The notes: generated by a model not told the origin, from the letters alone. DNA of 64,000 bases from Flavobacterium cutihirudinis (GCF_003385895.1 NZ_QRDQ01000009.1:620001-684000), one strand, 5' to 3'; shown: positions 9,056-16,639, counted from the stretch's first letter. Numbers and translations: made by a program.

Positions 9056-9166
9056 AACAAAAAATCAAAAACATTCCGCAGGGTGCGGTTTGTAAATCAG
9101 CAATCAAAATTTCGATTTCATTATCGAACTGGCTGATCTATGTCAAATTTTTAACAAAGAAGTAAG

Positions 9167-9361
9167 ATGAAAAAAGTTTTTATATTAGCGTGTTTATTAG
9201 TTGCCAGTGGAACGTTTGTATCATGTACAAATGATGATGAAATATCAGACAACAAGTCTGCTGAATTAACAAAGAAAGTTAATCCTGTCAATCCATCATA
9301 TGCGAGTGAGCCAGGTCCTGGCGATGATCCAATTAAAGTGCCACCACCACCAGTAAGATAA
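9167..9361 (+). CDS. Small surface-type lipoprotein, candidate signal peptide precursor
   Basis: A 64-residue protein with a signal peptide and lipobox FVSC (Cys20). Right after the cysteine comes TNDDE, resembling the acidic lipoprotein export signal that sends Bacteroidota lipoproteins to the cell surface. The mature part is about 45 residues, low complexity, and ends in a Gly/Pro-rich tail (SEPGPGDDPIKVPPPPVR). It lies 50 bp upstream of a TPR histidine kinase gene on the same strand. I know of no assigned function. A role as ligand or accessory subunit of the kinase is inference from position and size. Confidence 0.7.
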   Translation: MKKVFILACLLVASGTFVSCTNDDEISDNKSAELTKKVNPVNPSYASEPGPGDDPIKVPPPPVR

Positions 9362-9411
9362 AATTATTTTTAGTATAAATTTAATTACTAATTTCGGGGA
9401 AAGTAAACTTT

Positions 9412-11118
9412 ATGTTACGATCCCCGTTTTTATATTTTATTTTTTTTCTTTTTCTTCTTTCCTGTAAAGAAAAAACAACTTCGAACCTTACTCCAAACAC
9501 TGTAAAAAAAGAAGCTAAACGTTTTCGGAATCAAGGAATTAAAAATCTTGAAACAAAAAACTTTAATAACGCCTTTTATAATTTCAATAAATCAAAAATA
9601 GCATTTGAAACTTTAAAAGATAGTATTAATGTAATTTATAATCTTATCCAAATGGCCTCGATCCAACAGATCAATGGCGATTATTATGGTAGTAAAGAAA
9701 CGCTAACTGAAACGTTACCTTATATTACTAAAAAAGATGTTTACAGTGCTTCTGTCAATAATTTTTTTGGTATCGCAGATAAAGAACTTTCTATTTTCGA
9801 CGACGCCATCTATTACTATAAAGCGGCAATTAAAGACTGCACCGATTCTCTATACGTACAATCACCGCTAAATAATATTGCAGCCGTTTATATTCAGCAG
9901 AAAAAGTACGATAAAGCTATCGAGATTTTAGAATCTATTTTAAACAAAGAAATCATAAACGATAGTTCACTTCAGGAAACTAAAGCCAGAGTGACAGACA
10001 ATCTGGGTTATGCCTATTTTAAAAACGGAAGGAACGAAAAAGGACTTACGTTAATGATAGAAAGTCTTAATCTAAGAAATCAAATCGATGATGTCTACGG
10101 AACTATCGAAACATACCTACATTTAGCCGAATATTATTCAGAAACCGATGCTAAAAAATCGAATCAGTATGCAGAATTGGCTTATCAAAATGCCACAAAA
10201 CTTAATAGTATTGATGAACGATTAGAAGCATTATCTTTTTTGATGACAAACACTACTGATAATCATAGAGCTTATGCACAAAAATATGTTTTTCTAAATG
10301 ACAGCATAATTAAAGTTCGGAATAACTTCAAGAACAAATTTGCTAAAATTAAATATGATTCAAAAAAAGAGAAAGATGAAAATCAGAAACTTCGTCTAGA
10401 AAAAGCTGAAAATTTAGTAGCCATTAAAGAAGCTGAAAAAGATAAAATAATTCTATTTGCTACTTTAATTGCTGTCTTATTTTTGGGTGTTTATTTACGA
10501 AATCGATACAAACATAAAGCACGTCTTGTAGAAATTACTACTGCATACGATACCGAAACCCGAATTGCCAAAGATATCCACGACGGTTTAGCAAATGATG
10601 TTTTTCATGCCATTACATACACTCAAACACAACCTTTGACCATCGATAGTAACAAAGAAAACTTACTGCAAAAACTAGATGATATTTACTCCAGAGTTCG
10701 CGGAATTTCTCGTGAAAATAATGATATCGATACTGGCCCAAATTTTCCTAAGAATTTAAAAGAAATGTTTTCTACATATAATAGCAGTCAGACAAACGTT
10801 ATTATAAATGGTGTTGAAAAAATAAATTGGGAATCGGTTGAAGATTTAAAAAAGATTGCCATTCAGAGAGTTTTGCACGAATTAATGGTCAATATGAAAA
10901 AACATAGTGAGGCTCCAGTAGTATCGATAAAGTTTAATACGAATTCAAATTCCCTGCTTATCGATTATAGCGACAACGGAAAAGGTTGCGAAAAATCAAA
11001 AATTATAAAAAATGGTTTGCAAAATATGGAAAACCGTATTTTGTCTAATAAAGGAACTATTACTTTTGAAACTGAACCCGATAAAGGTTTTAAAGTAAAA
11101 ATAACAATGCCTAAATAA
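9412..11118 (+). CDS. TPR-containing sensor histidine kinase, HisKA_3/NarX-like
   Basis: A 568-residue membrane kinase. The N-terminus looks like a lipoprotein signal (FLLSCK, Cys18), followed by TPR-like helical repeats at about residues 35-295, a coiled coil at 310-345, a membrane helix at about 346-363 and a cytoplasmic kinase. The H box KDIHDGLAND has His390 in the HDGLA context of the HisKA_3 (NarX/DesK) family. The ATPase domain has E490-x3-N494 and DNGKG at 521-525. The TPR array would face the periplasm, where such repeats commonly bind peptides or proteins. The response regulator gene starts 6 bp after the stop codon, so the two form a pair. Confidence 0.85.
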   Translation: MLRSPFLYFIFFLFLLSCKEKTTSNLTPNTVKKEAKRFRNQGIKNLETKNFNNAFYNFNKSKIAFETLKDSINVIYNLIQMASIQQINGDYYGSKETLTETLPYITKKDVYSASVNNFFGIADKELSIFDDAIYYYKAAIKDCTDSLYVQSPLNNIAAVYIQQKKYDKAIEILESILNKEIINDSSLQETKARVTDNLGYAYFKNGRNEKGLTLMIESLNLRNQIDDVYGTIETYLHLAEYYSETDAKKSNQYAELAYQNATKLNSIDERLEALSFLMTNTTDNHRAYAQKYVFLNDSIIKVRNNFKNKFAKIKYDSKKEKDENQKLRLEKAENLVAIKEAEKDKIILFATLIAVLFLGVYLRNRYKHKARLVEITTAYDTETRIAKDIHDGLANDVFHAITYTQTQPLTIDSNKENLLQKLDDIYSRVRGISRENNDIDTGPNFPKNLKEMFSTYNSSQTNVIINGVEKINWESVEDLKKIAIQRVLHELMVNMKKHSEAPVVSIKFNTNSNSLLIDYSDNGKGCEKSKIIKNGLQNMENRILSNKGTITFETEPDKGFKVKITMPK

Positions 11119-11124
11119 AAGCCT

Positions 11125-11793
11125 ATGTTTAAAAAAGTAATTATAGCCGAGGATTTTGAAGAATTCAATTTAGCAGTCAAACAAACTTTGAGTGATTTCG
11201 ATATTGTCAATTTTCAGCATGCAAAATATTGTGATGATGCTTTTCTAAAAATAAGAAAAGCTATTCAGGATAATGAGCCATACGATTTACTAATTAGCGA
11301 TCTTTCATTTAAAAAAGACCATCGAGAAGTAAAAATCGGCAGTGGCGATGAGTTGATTCAAAAAGTTCGCGAACTACAGCCTGATATTAAAATCATTGCC
11401 TACTCTATTGAAGATAAAAATGCTCGCATAAAATCACTTTTTGAAGATTCTGAAATTAATGCCTTTGTGTTAAAAGGCCGAAACAGTATTGAAGAACTCA
11501 AAAAAGCACTTAACATAATTTCGGCTTCGGATCAAAAATTTATTTCGCCCGAAGTTGCTTCTGCGCTTCAGGAAAAAGGCAATTATGAGATTGACGATGT
11601 TGATATTAAAATTTTAAAATATTTATCTGATGGAACATCTCAAGACGAAATAATTGAGATTTTTAAAAGTTCAGATGTCAAACCAAATAGCAAAAGTGCT
11701 ATGGAAAAAAGGTTATCTAAACTCAAAGACTTTTTCAAAGCAAATAATACGGTTCATTTGGTTTCGATTACAAAAGATATGGGGATTATTTAA
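11125..11793 (+). CDS. Response regulator with C-terminal helix-turn-helix
   Basis: A 222-residue regulator. The receiver domain (1-125) has the acidic pair Glu9-Asp10, phosphoacceptor Asp59 in LLISDLSF, Ser94 in AYSIED and Lys117 in FVLKGRN, so all key residues are present. The C-terminal 65 residues (from DVDIKILKYLSDGTSQDEI) look like a NarL/LuxR-type DNA-binding domain, though the recognition helix is atypical (NSKSAMEKRLSKLK). It is co-transcribed with the kinase and followed by a terminator. The shared CGGA-NN-TCCG dyads upstream of three nearby promoters are the obvious candidate binding sites, but this is untested. Confidence 0.85.
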   Translation: MFKKVIIAEDFEEFNLAVKQTLSDFDIVNFQHAKYCDDAFLKIRKAIQDNEPYDLLISDLSFKKDHREVKIGSGDELIQKVRELQPDIKIIAYSIEDKNARIKSLFEDSEINAFVLKGRNSIEELKKALNIISASDQKFISPEVASALQEKGNYEIDDVDIKILKYLSDGTSQDEIIEIFKSSDVKPNSKSAMEKRLSKLKDFFKANNTVHLVSITKDMGII

Positions 11794-11813
11794 ATTCCTG
11801 TTATTCATTACTT

Positions 11814-11840
11814 AAAGCTCCTTCTTGGGGCTTTTTTTAT
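11814..11840 (+). terminator. Intrinsic terminator after the kinase/regulator operon
   Basis: AAAGCTCC and GGGGCTTT pair around a TTCT loop region and are followed by a run of T. Confidence 0.8.
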
Positions 11841-11861
11841 TTCCTCAAATTAAATTTTCGG

Positions 11862-11907
11862 ATTATGGATTTCCGTAAAATACTGGTTTTGATTGGTTTT
11901 ACTTTTG
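11862..11907 (+). promoter_or_regulatory. Promoter with TAYGGA-TT-TCCRTA dyad, copy 2
   Basis: A 45-bp block that is 43/45 identical to the block at 15318-15362. It starts with TATGGATTTCCGTA, a near-palindrome, and ends in TACTTTTG (11900-11907), a match to the -7 consensus. The gap from the end of TCCGTA to the -7 element is 22 bp. The small gene at 11936 begins 28 bp after the -7 element. The block as a whole is conserved, so this is probably a functional promoter module duplicated within the locus. Confidence 0.65.
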
Positions 11908-11935
11908 AATTATTAATCATTTTAAAAGTAAAAAC

Positions 11936-12094
11936 ATGAAAAAATTAGTCGTTTTATTTAGTTTGTTTTTCCTTGTTTTAGGAGGAAATATTGAAGCTCA
12001 AAGAGGTCATTACAGCGGTGGCAAAGGGAGCTCACATAAAGGAGGAAAATACAAAAATGCAAGTACGCATAACCACTACAAAAAAAGAAAATAA
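11936..12094 (+). CDS. Small secreted Gly/Lys/His-rich protein
   Basis: A 52-residue protein: a clear signal peptide (MKKLVVLFSLFFLVLGG, cleavage after EAQ) followed by a basic tail of about 30 residues rich in Gly, Lys, His and Tyr, ending KKRK. The ATG at 11936 follows the dyad promoter by a short leader of about 20 nt. I recognise no family. Basic Gly-rich exported peptides of this kind occur in many Bacteroidota; they might bind the envelope or extracellular polymers, but nothing here shows it. Confidence 0.6.
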   Translation: MKKLVVLFSLFFLVLGGNIEAQRGHYSGGKGSSHKGGKYKNASTHNHYKKRK

Positions 12095-12185
12095 CATTAC
12101 TCCAACTCCACTTGACATCAAAAAAGGGAAAAGTCAAGAGAAGTTTGTTATTTAAAAAACTTTAATTAACTAAACCTATAAAATT

Positions 12186-12410
12186 ATGGGCTTTCGATTT
12201 CAAAAGAGAATAAAACTTGGAGGAGGACTTGGTTTGAATATCAGTAAATCTGGAATTTCTCCAAGTGTTAGAACAAAAATAGGCACATTTAACAAAAATG
12301 GCTATTCAACAAAAACAGGCATACCTGGAGTACGATATCAAAACAGTGGATGCCTTGTATTATTTGCCTTTACCGGTTTCGTCACATTCTTAATTTATCA
12401 ACTAAAATAA
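12186..12410 (+). CDS. DUF4236 domain protein
   Basis: A 74-residue protein. The first 55 residues match the DUF4236 pattern: MGFRFQKRIKLGGGLGLNIS, then SKSGISPSVRTKIGTF, then STKTGIPGVRYQ. A hydrophobic C-terminal segment (LVLFAFTGFVTFLIY) probably anchors it in the membrane. The function of DUF4236 is unknown. It opens a tight rightward operon with the Excalibur lipoprotein (start 6 bp after its stop), TerB-like, membrane and VWA genes. Confidence 0.8.
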   Translation: MGFRFQKRIKLGGGLGLNISKSGISPSVRTKIGTFNKNGYSTKTGIPGVRYQNSGCLVLFAFTGFVTFLIYQLK

Positions 12411-12415
12411 TAACC

Positions 12416-12640
12416 ATGAATCACAAAAAAATTACAACACTTCTATTTTCACTTATAGCAATTATTGCATGTGCTATTTCTTGCTCAGATTCTGCAGAAA
12501 CAAAATCAGATTGTCCAACAAAAACCTGTGGAGACTTTGCAAGTCAAGCACAAGCGCAAGCCACTTATAATAGTGACAAAAACTGTTATAAAAACCTAGA
12601 TTCTGATGGTGATGGAAAAGCATGTGAATCATTAAAATAA
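12416..12640 (+). CDS. Excalibur-domain calcium-binding lipoprotein
   Basis: A 74-residue lipoprotein. The signal peptide ends in AISCSD, with a probable lipidated Cys. The C-terminus (NCYKNLDSDGDGKACESLK) is an Excalibur motif, a short EF-hand-like DxDxDG loop ending in ACE found in extracellular proteins, with two paired cysteines. It probably binds Ca2+ outside the cytoplasm. The ATG at 12416 follows the DUF4236 stop by 5 bp and gives the signal peptide, so I prefer it to an in-frame ATG at 12350. Confidence 0.75.
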   Translation: MNHKKITTLLFSLIAIIACAISCSDSAETKSDCPTKTCGDFASQAQAQATYNSDKNCYKNLDSDGDGKACESLK

Positions 12641-12650
12641 TTATACAACC

Positions 12651-13046
12651 ATGATAACACTAGAACTAAAAAGTCATTTTTTAAGATTATATCAAATGGC
12701 AATGGCTGATGATCAATTTAATGTATTAGAACTTCAAATGCTATATCATTTTGCAGATGAAAGAGGAATTCCGAAAGAAGAGTTAGATAAACTTTTCTTA
12801 AATCCTATTAATGTAGAATTTATAATTCCAGAAGCATTAACTACAAAAATTGAATACTTATATGATCTGACGAAAATAATTTGGGCAGATGAAAAAGTAA
12901 CTGACGACGAATTAAATATGCTTAAAAAGTATTGCAGAAAATTTGATTTCGTTGAAGAAAACATAAATGATCTATCTGATTACTTAATCAATTGTGTTCA
13001 GAAAAATATCAGCAAAGAAGAAATTATTAGTCAATTAAACACTTAA
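12651..13046 (+). CDS. TerB-like helical protein
   Basis: A 131-residue, all-helical soluble protein. Two similar acidic segments, ADDQFNVLEL (near residue 20) and WADEKVTDDEL (near residue 80), each precede a long helix. This is the repeat layout of TerB and related metal-binding helical proteins of tellurite and stress loci. It has no signal peptide, so it should be cytoplasmic, between genes for an exported Excalibur protein and a membrane protein. The assignment rests on pattern and context, not on a strong signature. Confidence 0.6.
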   Translation: MITLELKSHFLRLYQMAMADDQFNVLELQMLYHFADERGIPKEELDKLFLNPINVEFIIPEALTTKIEYLYDLTKIIWADEKVTDDELNMLKKYCRKFDFVEENINDLSDYLINCVQKNISKEEIISQLNT

Positions 13047-13049
13047 ACT

Positions 13050-14318
13050 ATGAAACCACTTTCACAATTATTTAGTTTAAAAAAATCTGAAGAAACGTCC
13101 ACTAAGTCTTTTGATGAAAATGAAGAAGACAGAGAACAGATTAGGATTACTTATTATCAAAGCGGTTTTGCAGCTTCTGTAAAAGCTACAGGAAAACCAA
13201 TTGTTCTAAAAGCATGTCTGCAAAATTTATACATGAGCTTTGAAGATCAATGCCGAAAACAAAAAATGGAACAAGACAGACTGAAACAGCCTTATCGCGA
13301 AGAACAGGAAAAAAACAGAACTGAACTTAAAAAATCTGAAGCTGCAATTGGTATTTATGAGAAAAAAGAACAAGACATCAATGACAACATCGACCAAATT
13401 AAAAACGAAATTATAGAGGTCAAACGAAATCCTGACAAATACGGAATTGAAGAAGGTAAAGGTTTAAAAGCACAATTTTATATTGGTTTAATTCTTCTAT
13501 TACCAATTACGCTTTATGTCTTGGTTTTCTATATTTCGGCTTCATATTCCGCTTTTTTCAAAGAATTTTCAAATGATAGTTTAACTGCCGCAATTTTTGA
13601 TGCCGATGCTTTTACAAATGCATTTAAAGCGAGTTGGCTCGAAGGAGTTTTGGTTGTTACAATTCCATTTGTTTTTATGGGTTTAGGTTACGTTATTCAT
13701 ATGGTTCAAAAAGGAAAGGGGATTAAAAACATTTTTAGGTTAGCTGCCCTTTTTGCGATAACATTCTTATTTGATTCACTTTTGGCTTATATAATTGAAA
13801 AGAAAATATACGAGTTTAACAAAACAACAGAATCTTCACCTTACAATTTAAACATCGCTCTTGGCGAACCTGAATTCTGGATGATCATATTTGCCGGTTT
13901 TGTAGTGTATATAATTTGGGGACTTGTATTTGACTTTGTTATGAAAGAATTTGAAAATATTGATAAAATACGGGCATTCATCAGAGGAAAAAAAGAGAAT
14001 TTAATCAATCTTGAAAAATTAAAAACAGATTATATCAATAAAACAAATGACTTCAAACAGCAGATTGTTACTATAAATGGAAAAATTTCTGAACTACAAT
14101 CAAAAATAGATGGCTTTGTTTTTCCAGTAAAAGAATATCTGCATTATCATCATCAATATAAAGAAGGCTGGTTTCAGGCAATTGGTACTGAATTGGCTTT
14201 ACCATATAAAGAGAAAGAAGAACTTTTACAAAGTTGCGAACTTTACTCTGAAGAACATTTAAGTAAACTAAACTTAGTCGATCCAGATTTTCAACACTTA
14301 GTATATTCTAAAAACTAA
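13050..14318 (+). CDS. Unknown four-helix membrane protein with coiled coils
   Basis: A 422-residue protein with no family I recognise. A charged coiled coil lies at about residues 70-135, then four membrane helices at about 147-170, 198-218, 227-248 and 275-298, then a second coiled coil at about 305-355 and a soluble tail. With both ends cytoplasmic, the coiled coils could meet under the membrane. It starts 3 bp after the TerB-like stop and ends 4 bp before the VWA lipoprotein gene, so the three are surely one transcript and may act together at the envelope. Confidence 0.65.
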   Translation: MKPLSQLFSLKKSEETSTKSFDENEEDREQIRITYYQSGFAASVKATGKPIVLKACLQNLYMSFEDQCRKQKMEQDRLKQPYREEQEKNRTELKKSEAAIGIYEKKEQDINDNIDQIKNEIIEVKRNPDKYGIEEGKGLKAQFYIGLILLLPITLYVLVFYISASYSAFFKEFSNDSLTAAIFDADAFTNAFKASWLEGVLVVTIPFVFMGLGYVIHMVQKGKGIKNIFRLAALFAITFLFDSLLAYIIEKKIYEFNKTTESSPYNLNIALGEPEFWMIIFAGFVVYIIWGLVFDFVMKEFENIDKIRAFIRGKKENLINLEKLKTDYINKTNDFKQQIVTINGKISELQSKIDGFVFPVKEYLHYHHQYKEGWFQAIGTELALPYKEKEELLQSCELYSEEHLSKLNLVDPDFQHLVYSKN

Positions 14319-14322
14319 TACT

Positions 14323-15222
14323 ATGAAAAAAACAATACTAAGAATCGCAATGCCTTTATTATTGGTTTTATTTTTTTCTTGCAAAGAAGATTCTAAGATT
14401 AAGGAAAAAGAAACAACCATTAAAAGTTCAGCATCAGAAAACTACAATATCAGTATTCTAATTGATTTGTCAGATAGAATAAGTCTCAAAAAAAATCCAA
14501 ATTCAACTATGGAAATCTATCAGCGAGATTTAGGATACATCAAATCAGTTTCTGAAGCTTTTACACAGCATCTAAAATCAAAAAGAATGAGGCAGATTAA
14601 CGATAAAATGCAATTGTTCTTTAATCCTGAACCAGAAAACCCTGAAATTAATTCTATTTCTAAAGAATTAAGAATCACAGTTGATAAAGATAATGCTTCA
14701 AGAGATCTACTTAATTCTATCAATACTACTTATTCTTCTAAAACATCAAAAATATATGAATCAGCGATTAAAGATGATAAATATATAGGTTCAGATATCT
14801 GGAACTTTTTCGACAGCAAAGTTCAGGATCAATGTATCGACAAAGATTTTAGAAATATCTTAATTATCCTGACGGACGGATATATGTTTTATGAAGGAAC
14901 ACAAATAAAAGAAGGAAATTTATCTAGCTATTTGACACCCCAACTAATTAAACAAAATGGCCTAAATACCAACGACTGGCAGAAAAAATTTGAAAAAGAA
15001 AATTTTGGGTTTACTAAAATTGATAATGATTTATCAAATCTTGAAGTTTTAGTTTTAGGAATAAATCCAAGTAAAAACAATCCATTTGAAGAAAAAGTTA
15101 TAAAAGCGTACTGGACTAAATGGCTTTCTGAAATGAATATCAAACATTTTGAAATAAAAAATGCTGACCTGCCTTCAAACATGGATAAAATTATAAAGGA
15201 TTTTATTCTAAAAAAAGAATAA
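14323..15222 (+). CDS. VWA-like lipoprotein
   Basis: A 299-residue lipoprotein with lipobox LFFSC (Cys20). The mature part starts a Rossmann-like domain with ISILIDLSDRIS (residues 43-54) and has ILTDGY at 182-187. These resemble the DxSxS and TDG elements of a von Willebrand A fold, but the MIDAS motif is D48-x-S50-D51-R52, so metal binding is uncertain. It is the last gene of the DUF4236, Excalibur, TerB, membrane protein operon and is followed by a terminator. VWA and TerB domains also travel together in tellurite/stress systems. Confidence 0.65.
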   Translation: MKKTILRIAMPLLLVLFFSCKEDSKIKEKETTIKSSASENYNISILIDLSDRISLKKNPNSTMEIYQRDLGYIKSVSEAFTQHLKSKRMRQINDKMQLFFNPEPENPEINSISKELRITVDKDNASRDLLNSINTTYSSKTSKIYESAIKDDKYIGSDIWNFFDSKVQDQCIDKDFRNILIILTDGYMFYEGTQIKEGNLSSYLTPQLIKQNGLNTNDWQKKFEKENFGFTKIDNDLSNLEVLVLGINPSKNNPFEEKVIKAYWTKWLSEMNIKHFEIKNADLPSNMDKIIKDFILKKE

Positions 15223-15242
15223 AAAATTTAACCTACATTTTT

Positions 15243-15271
15243 AAAAGAGGAACTTTATTGTCCTCTTTTTT
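15243..15271 (+). terminator. Intrinsic terminator after the VWA operon
   Basis: AAAAGAGGA and TCCTCTTTT form a stem around a short loop, followed by T residues. Confidence 0.8.
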
Positions 15272-15317
15272 CTGTTTAAATTAATCTGTAAAATAATTCT
15301 TTAAAAAACTCTACTTC

Positions 15318-15363
15318 ATTACGGATTTCCATAAAATACTGGTTTTGATTGGTTTTACTTTTA
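15318..15363 (+). promoter_or_regulatory. Promoter with TAYGGA-TT-TCCRTA dyad, copy 3
   Basis: This block differs from the one at 11862 at only two of 45 positions, and those two are symmetric positions of the dyad. Here the dyad is TACGGATTTCCATA. The -7 region is TACTTTTA (15356-15363), 22 bp after the dyad. It precedes the DUF4177-like, YidD-like and KTSC genes. Confidence 0.6.
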
Positions 15364-15402
15364 CACTATAATTCAATTTAATATTAATCAAAACCAAAAA
15401 AT

Positions 15403-15638
15403 TATGGAATACAAAGTAGTACCTTTTATAGCTTCAATTGATCCAAAAAAAAGGAACTTCAAATCACGTTGCGGAACAACTTGAAAGCTTAATAAAAAAT
15501 TACAAAAATCATGATTGGGAATATGTACGCTTAGAAAGCGTTTCAACATTTGTTCATCCAGATAGTGGCTGTTTTGGACTTGGAGCCAAACCAGGTTATA
15601 CAACAAATAACCAAATGGTAGTATTTCAGAAAAAATGA
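15403..15638 (+). pseudogene. DUF4177-like small protein, frameshifted in an A8 run
   Basis: From the ATG at 15403 the frame reads MEYKVVPFIASIDPKK and then hits a stop after ten more residues. The +1 frame continues from the same point as GTSNHVAEQLESLIKNYKNHD and on to 15638. Joined, they give a plausible 77-residue DUF4177-type protein (initial strand, central helix, DWEYV strand, MVVFQK end). The break lies in eight A residues at 15445-15452; seven would restore the frame. This could be a sequencing error, a mutation, phase variation or transcriptional slippage. The stop overlaps the YidD-like start (ATGA). Confidence 0.65.
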
Positions 15639-15925
15639 AATATTTTATCTTAATAATTATTCGCCTTTATTGGATTTTAATTCCTCAGTCTACTAGAAGA
15701 AAATGCATTTTTAAAAAATCCTGCTCCAATTATGTATTTGAAACAACTCAAAAAGAAGGATTTATAAAAGGATTAAAAGCATTTCAATTTCGATATAATA
15801 ATTGTAGAAGTGGATTTCAAATTTTCAAAAATCCGATGAATAATAAAATTCAAATAATCCTTCCCTCTCAAATTATTGTTGAAAGGGAAGAAATTGCTGA
15901 AAGACTTATAAAAAATCACGTATAA
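15635..15925 (+). CDS. YidD-like small membrane-associated protein
   Basis: A 96-residue protein with an N-terminal amphipathic/hydrophobic stretch (IIIRLYWILIP), then RKCIFKKSCSNYVFETTQKE, GFIKGLKAFQFRYNNCRSG. The three spaced cysteines and the G-x3-G-x5-R-x3-C pattern match YidD, the membrane protein insertion efficiency factor. True yidD usually lies beside rnpA/rpmH; here it lies in a group of small accessory genes and overlaps the gene before it by 4 bp, so this is probably a paralogue with another job. Confidence 0.7.
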   Translation: MKYFILIIIRLYWILIPQSTRRKCIFKKSCSNYVFETTQKEGFIKGLKAFQFRYNNCRSGFQIFKNPMNNKIQIILPSQIIVEREEIAERLIKNHV

Positions 15926-15968
15926 ATACTTATTTAAAAAAATATAATTGCAATTAAATTTAACGCCT

Positions 15969-16184
15969 ATGGAAAGATATGCAAATCGCAGTAGACAATC
16001 TGGAGTTTCTGCTTATGAAATTGGAATAAACTACATTCTAGTAAAATTTTCTTCAGGAGATGTCTATCAATATAGTTATAGAAAAGCGGGACAATATCAT
16101 GTCGATAACATGAAAAGACTAGCAACACAAGGTTCCGGTCTTAATAGTTACATCAATACAAATGTTAAGTTTAAATATGATTAA
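15969..16184 (+). CDS. KTSC domain protein
   Basis: A 71-residue protein. It has the SGVSAYEIGINYILVKFSSG core, a Y-x-Y strand (VYQYSYRKAG) and a helix, then GSGLNSYI, as in the KTSC domain (PF13619). That domain occurs alone or fused to nucleases and helicases and has no firm function. I chose the ATG at 15969 over a TTG at 15948. It follows the YidD-like gene by 43 bp. Confidence 0.75.
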   Translation: MERYANRSRQSGVSAYEIGINYILVKFSSGDVYQYSYRKAGQYHVDNMKRLATQGSGLNSYINTNVKFKYD

Positions 16185-16216
16185 ATTTTAACTCTAAACC
16201 AAATACCACAAAGCCT

Positions 16217-16627
16217 ATGCAAAAAAACTACTTAATCCTATTTTTACTCTTTACGTTTTATTCCTGCAAAAAAACAGATGCTCCTCCTCCACAACAAATT
16301 AATACGTTTTACAAAGAAACTGTAACAGCAGATGACCGTAAAACAATTACACCTGAAGAAGCCAAAACCTATCATGTTGATAAAAAATATCAATACGAAT
16401 ACCGAACCGGAAATCCCGCGCATTACGAGTATAATTATGATGTAAAAGGAATAAATACAAAAGGCGATTCGGTTTTTGGGAACATCAATGTTCAGGATAA
16501 ATACGGTGCCGGTATTTTAACTAGCAACACTTTGCCAGATATCGAAATCAAAACCGAATGGATTTCTTATGGGAAACTAAAAGCAACAGATGAAAAAGGA
16601 AATGAATATCAATTAATAGCAGAATAA
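16217..16627 (+). CDS. Unknown lipoprotein
   Basis: A 136-residue lipoprotein with lipobox FYSCKK near residue 17, a Pro-rich linker (DAPPPQQ) and a mature domain of short beta strands with many Tyr and Lys residues (YQYEYRTGNPAHYEYNYDVKG). I do not recognise a family. It starts 32 bp after the KTSC gene and 12 bp before the next small gene on the same strand, so it belongs to the same run of small genes. Confidence 0.6.
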   Translation: MQKNYLILFLLFTFYSCKKTDAPPPQQINTFYKETVTADDRKTITPEEAKTYHVDKKYQYEYRTGNPAHYEYNYDVKGINTKGDSVFGNINVQDKYGAGILTSNTLPDIEIKTEWISYGKLKATDEKGNEYQLIAE

Positions 16628-16639
16628 ACTACCCATAAA

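Larger units (their letters stand above)
8802..9166. other. 365-bp regulatory region before the lipopeptide/kinase genes
   Basis: The region holds, from left to right, a GGAATTTCAA direct repeat (8821-8843 and just before it), a CGGAATTCCG dyad at 8868-8877, a TAACTTTG -7 match at 8903-8910, a long nested hairpin with a possible pseudoknot at 8979-9055, and a small CCGCA-GGG-TGCGG hairpin at 9076-9088. No open reading frame is present. If transcription starts about 7 bp after the -7 match, the lipoprotein mRNA has a leader of about 250 nt. Confidence 0.6.

Noticed and set aside
12110..12142. CTTGAC/GTCAAG hairpin between the 11936 gene and DUF4236 as a terminator
   Set aside because: The stem is six pairs and no T tract follows, so I keep the two genes as possibly co-transcribed.
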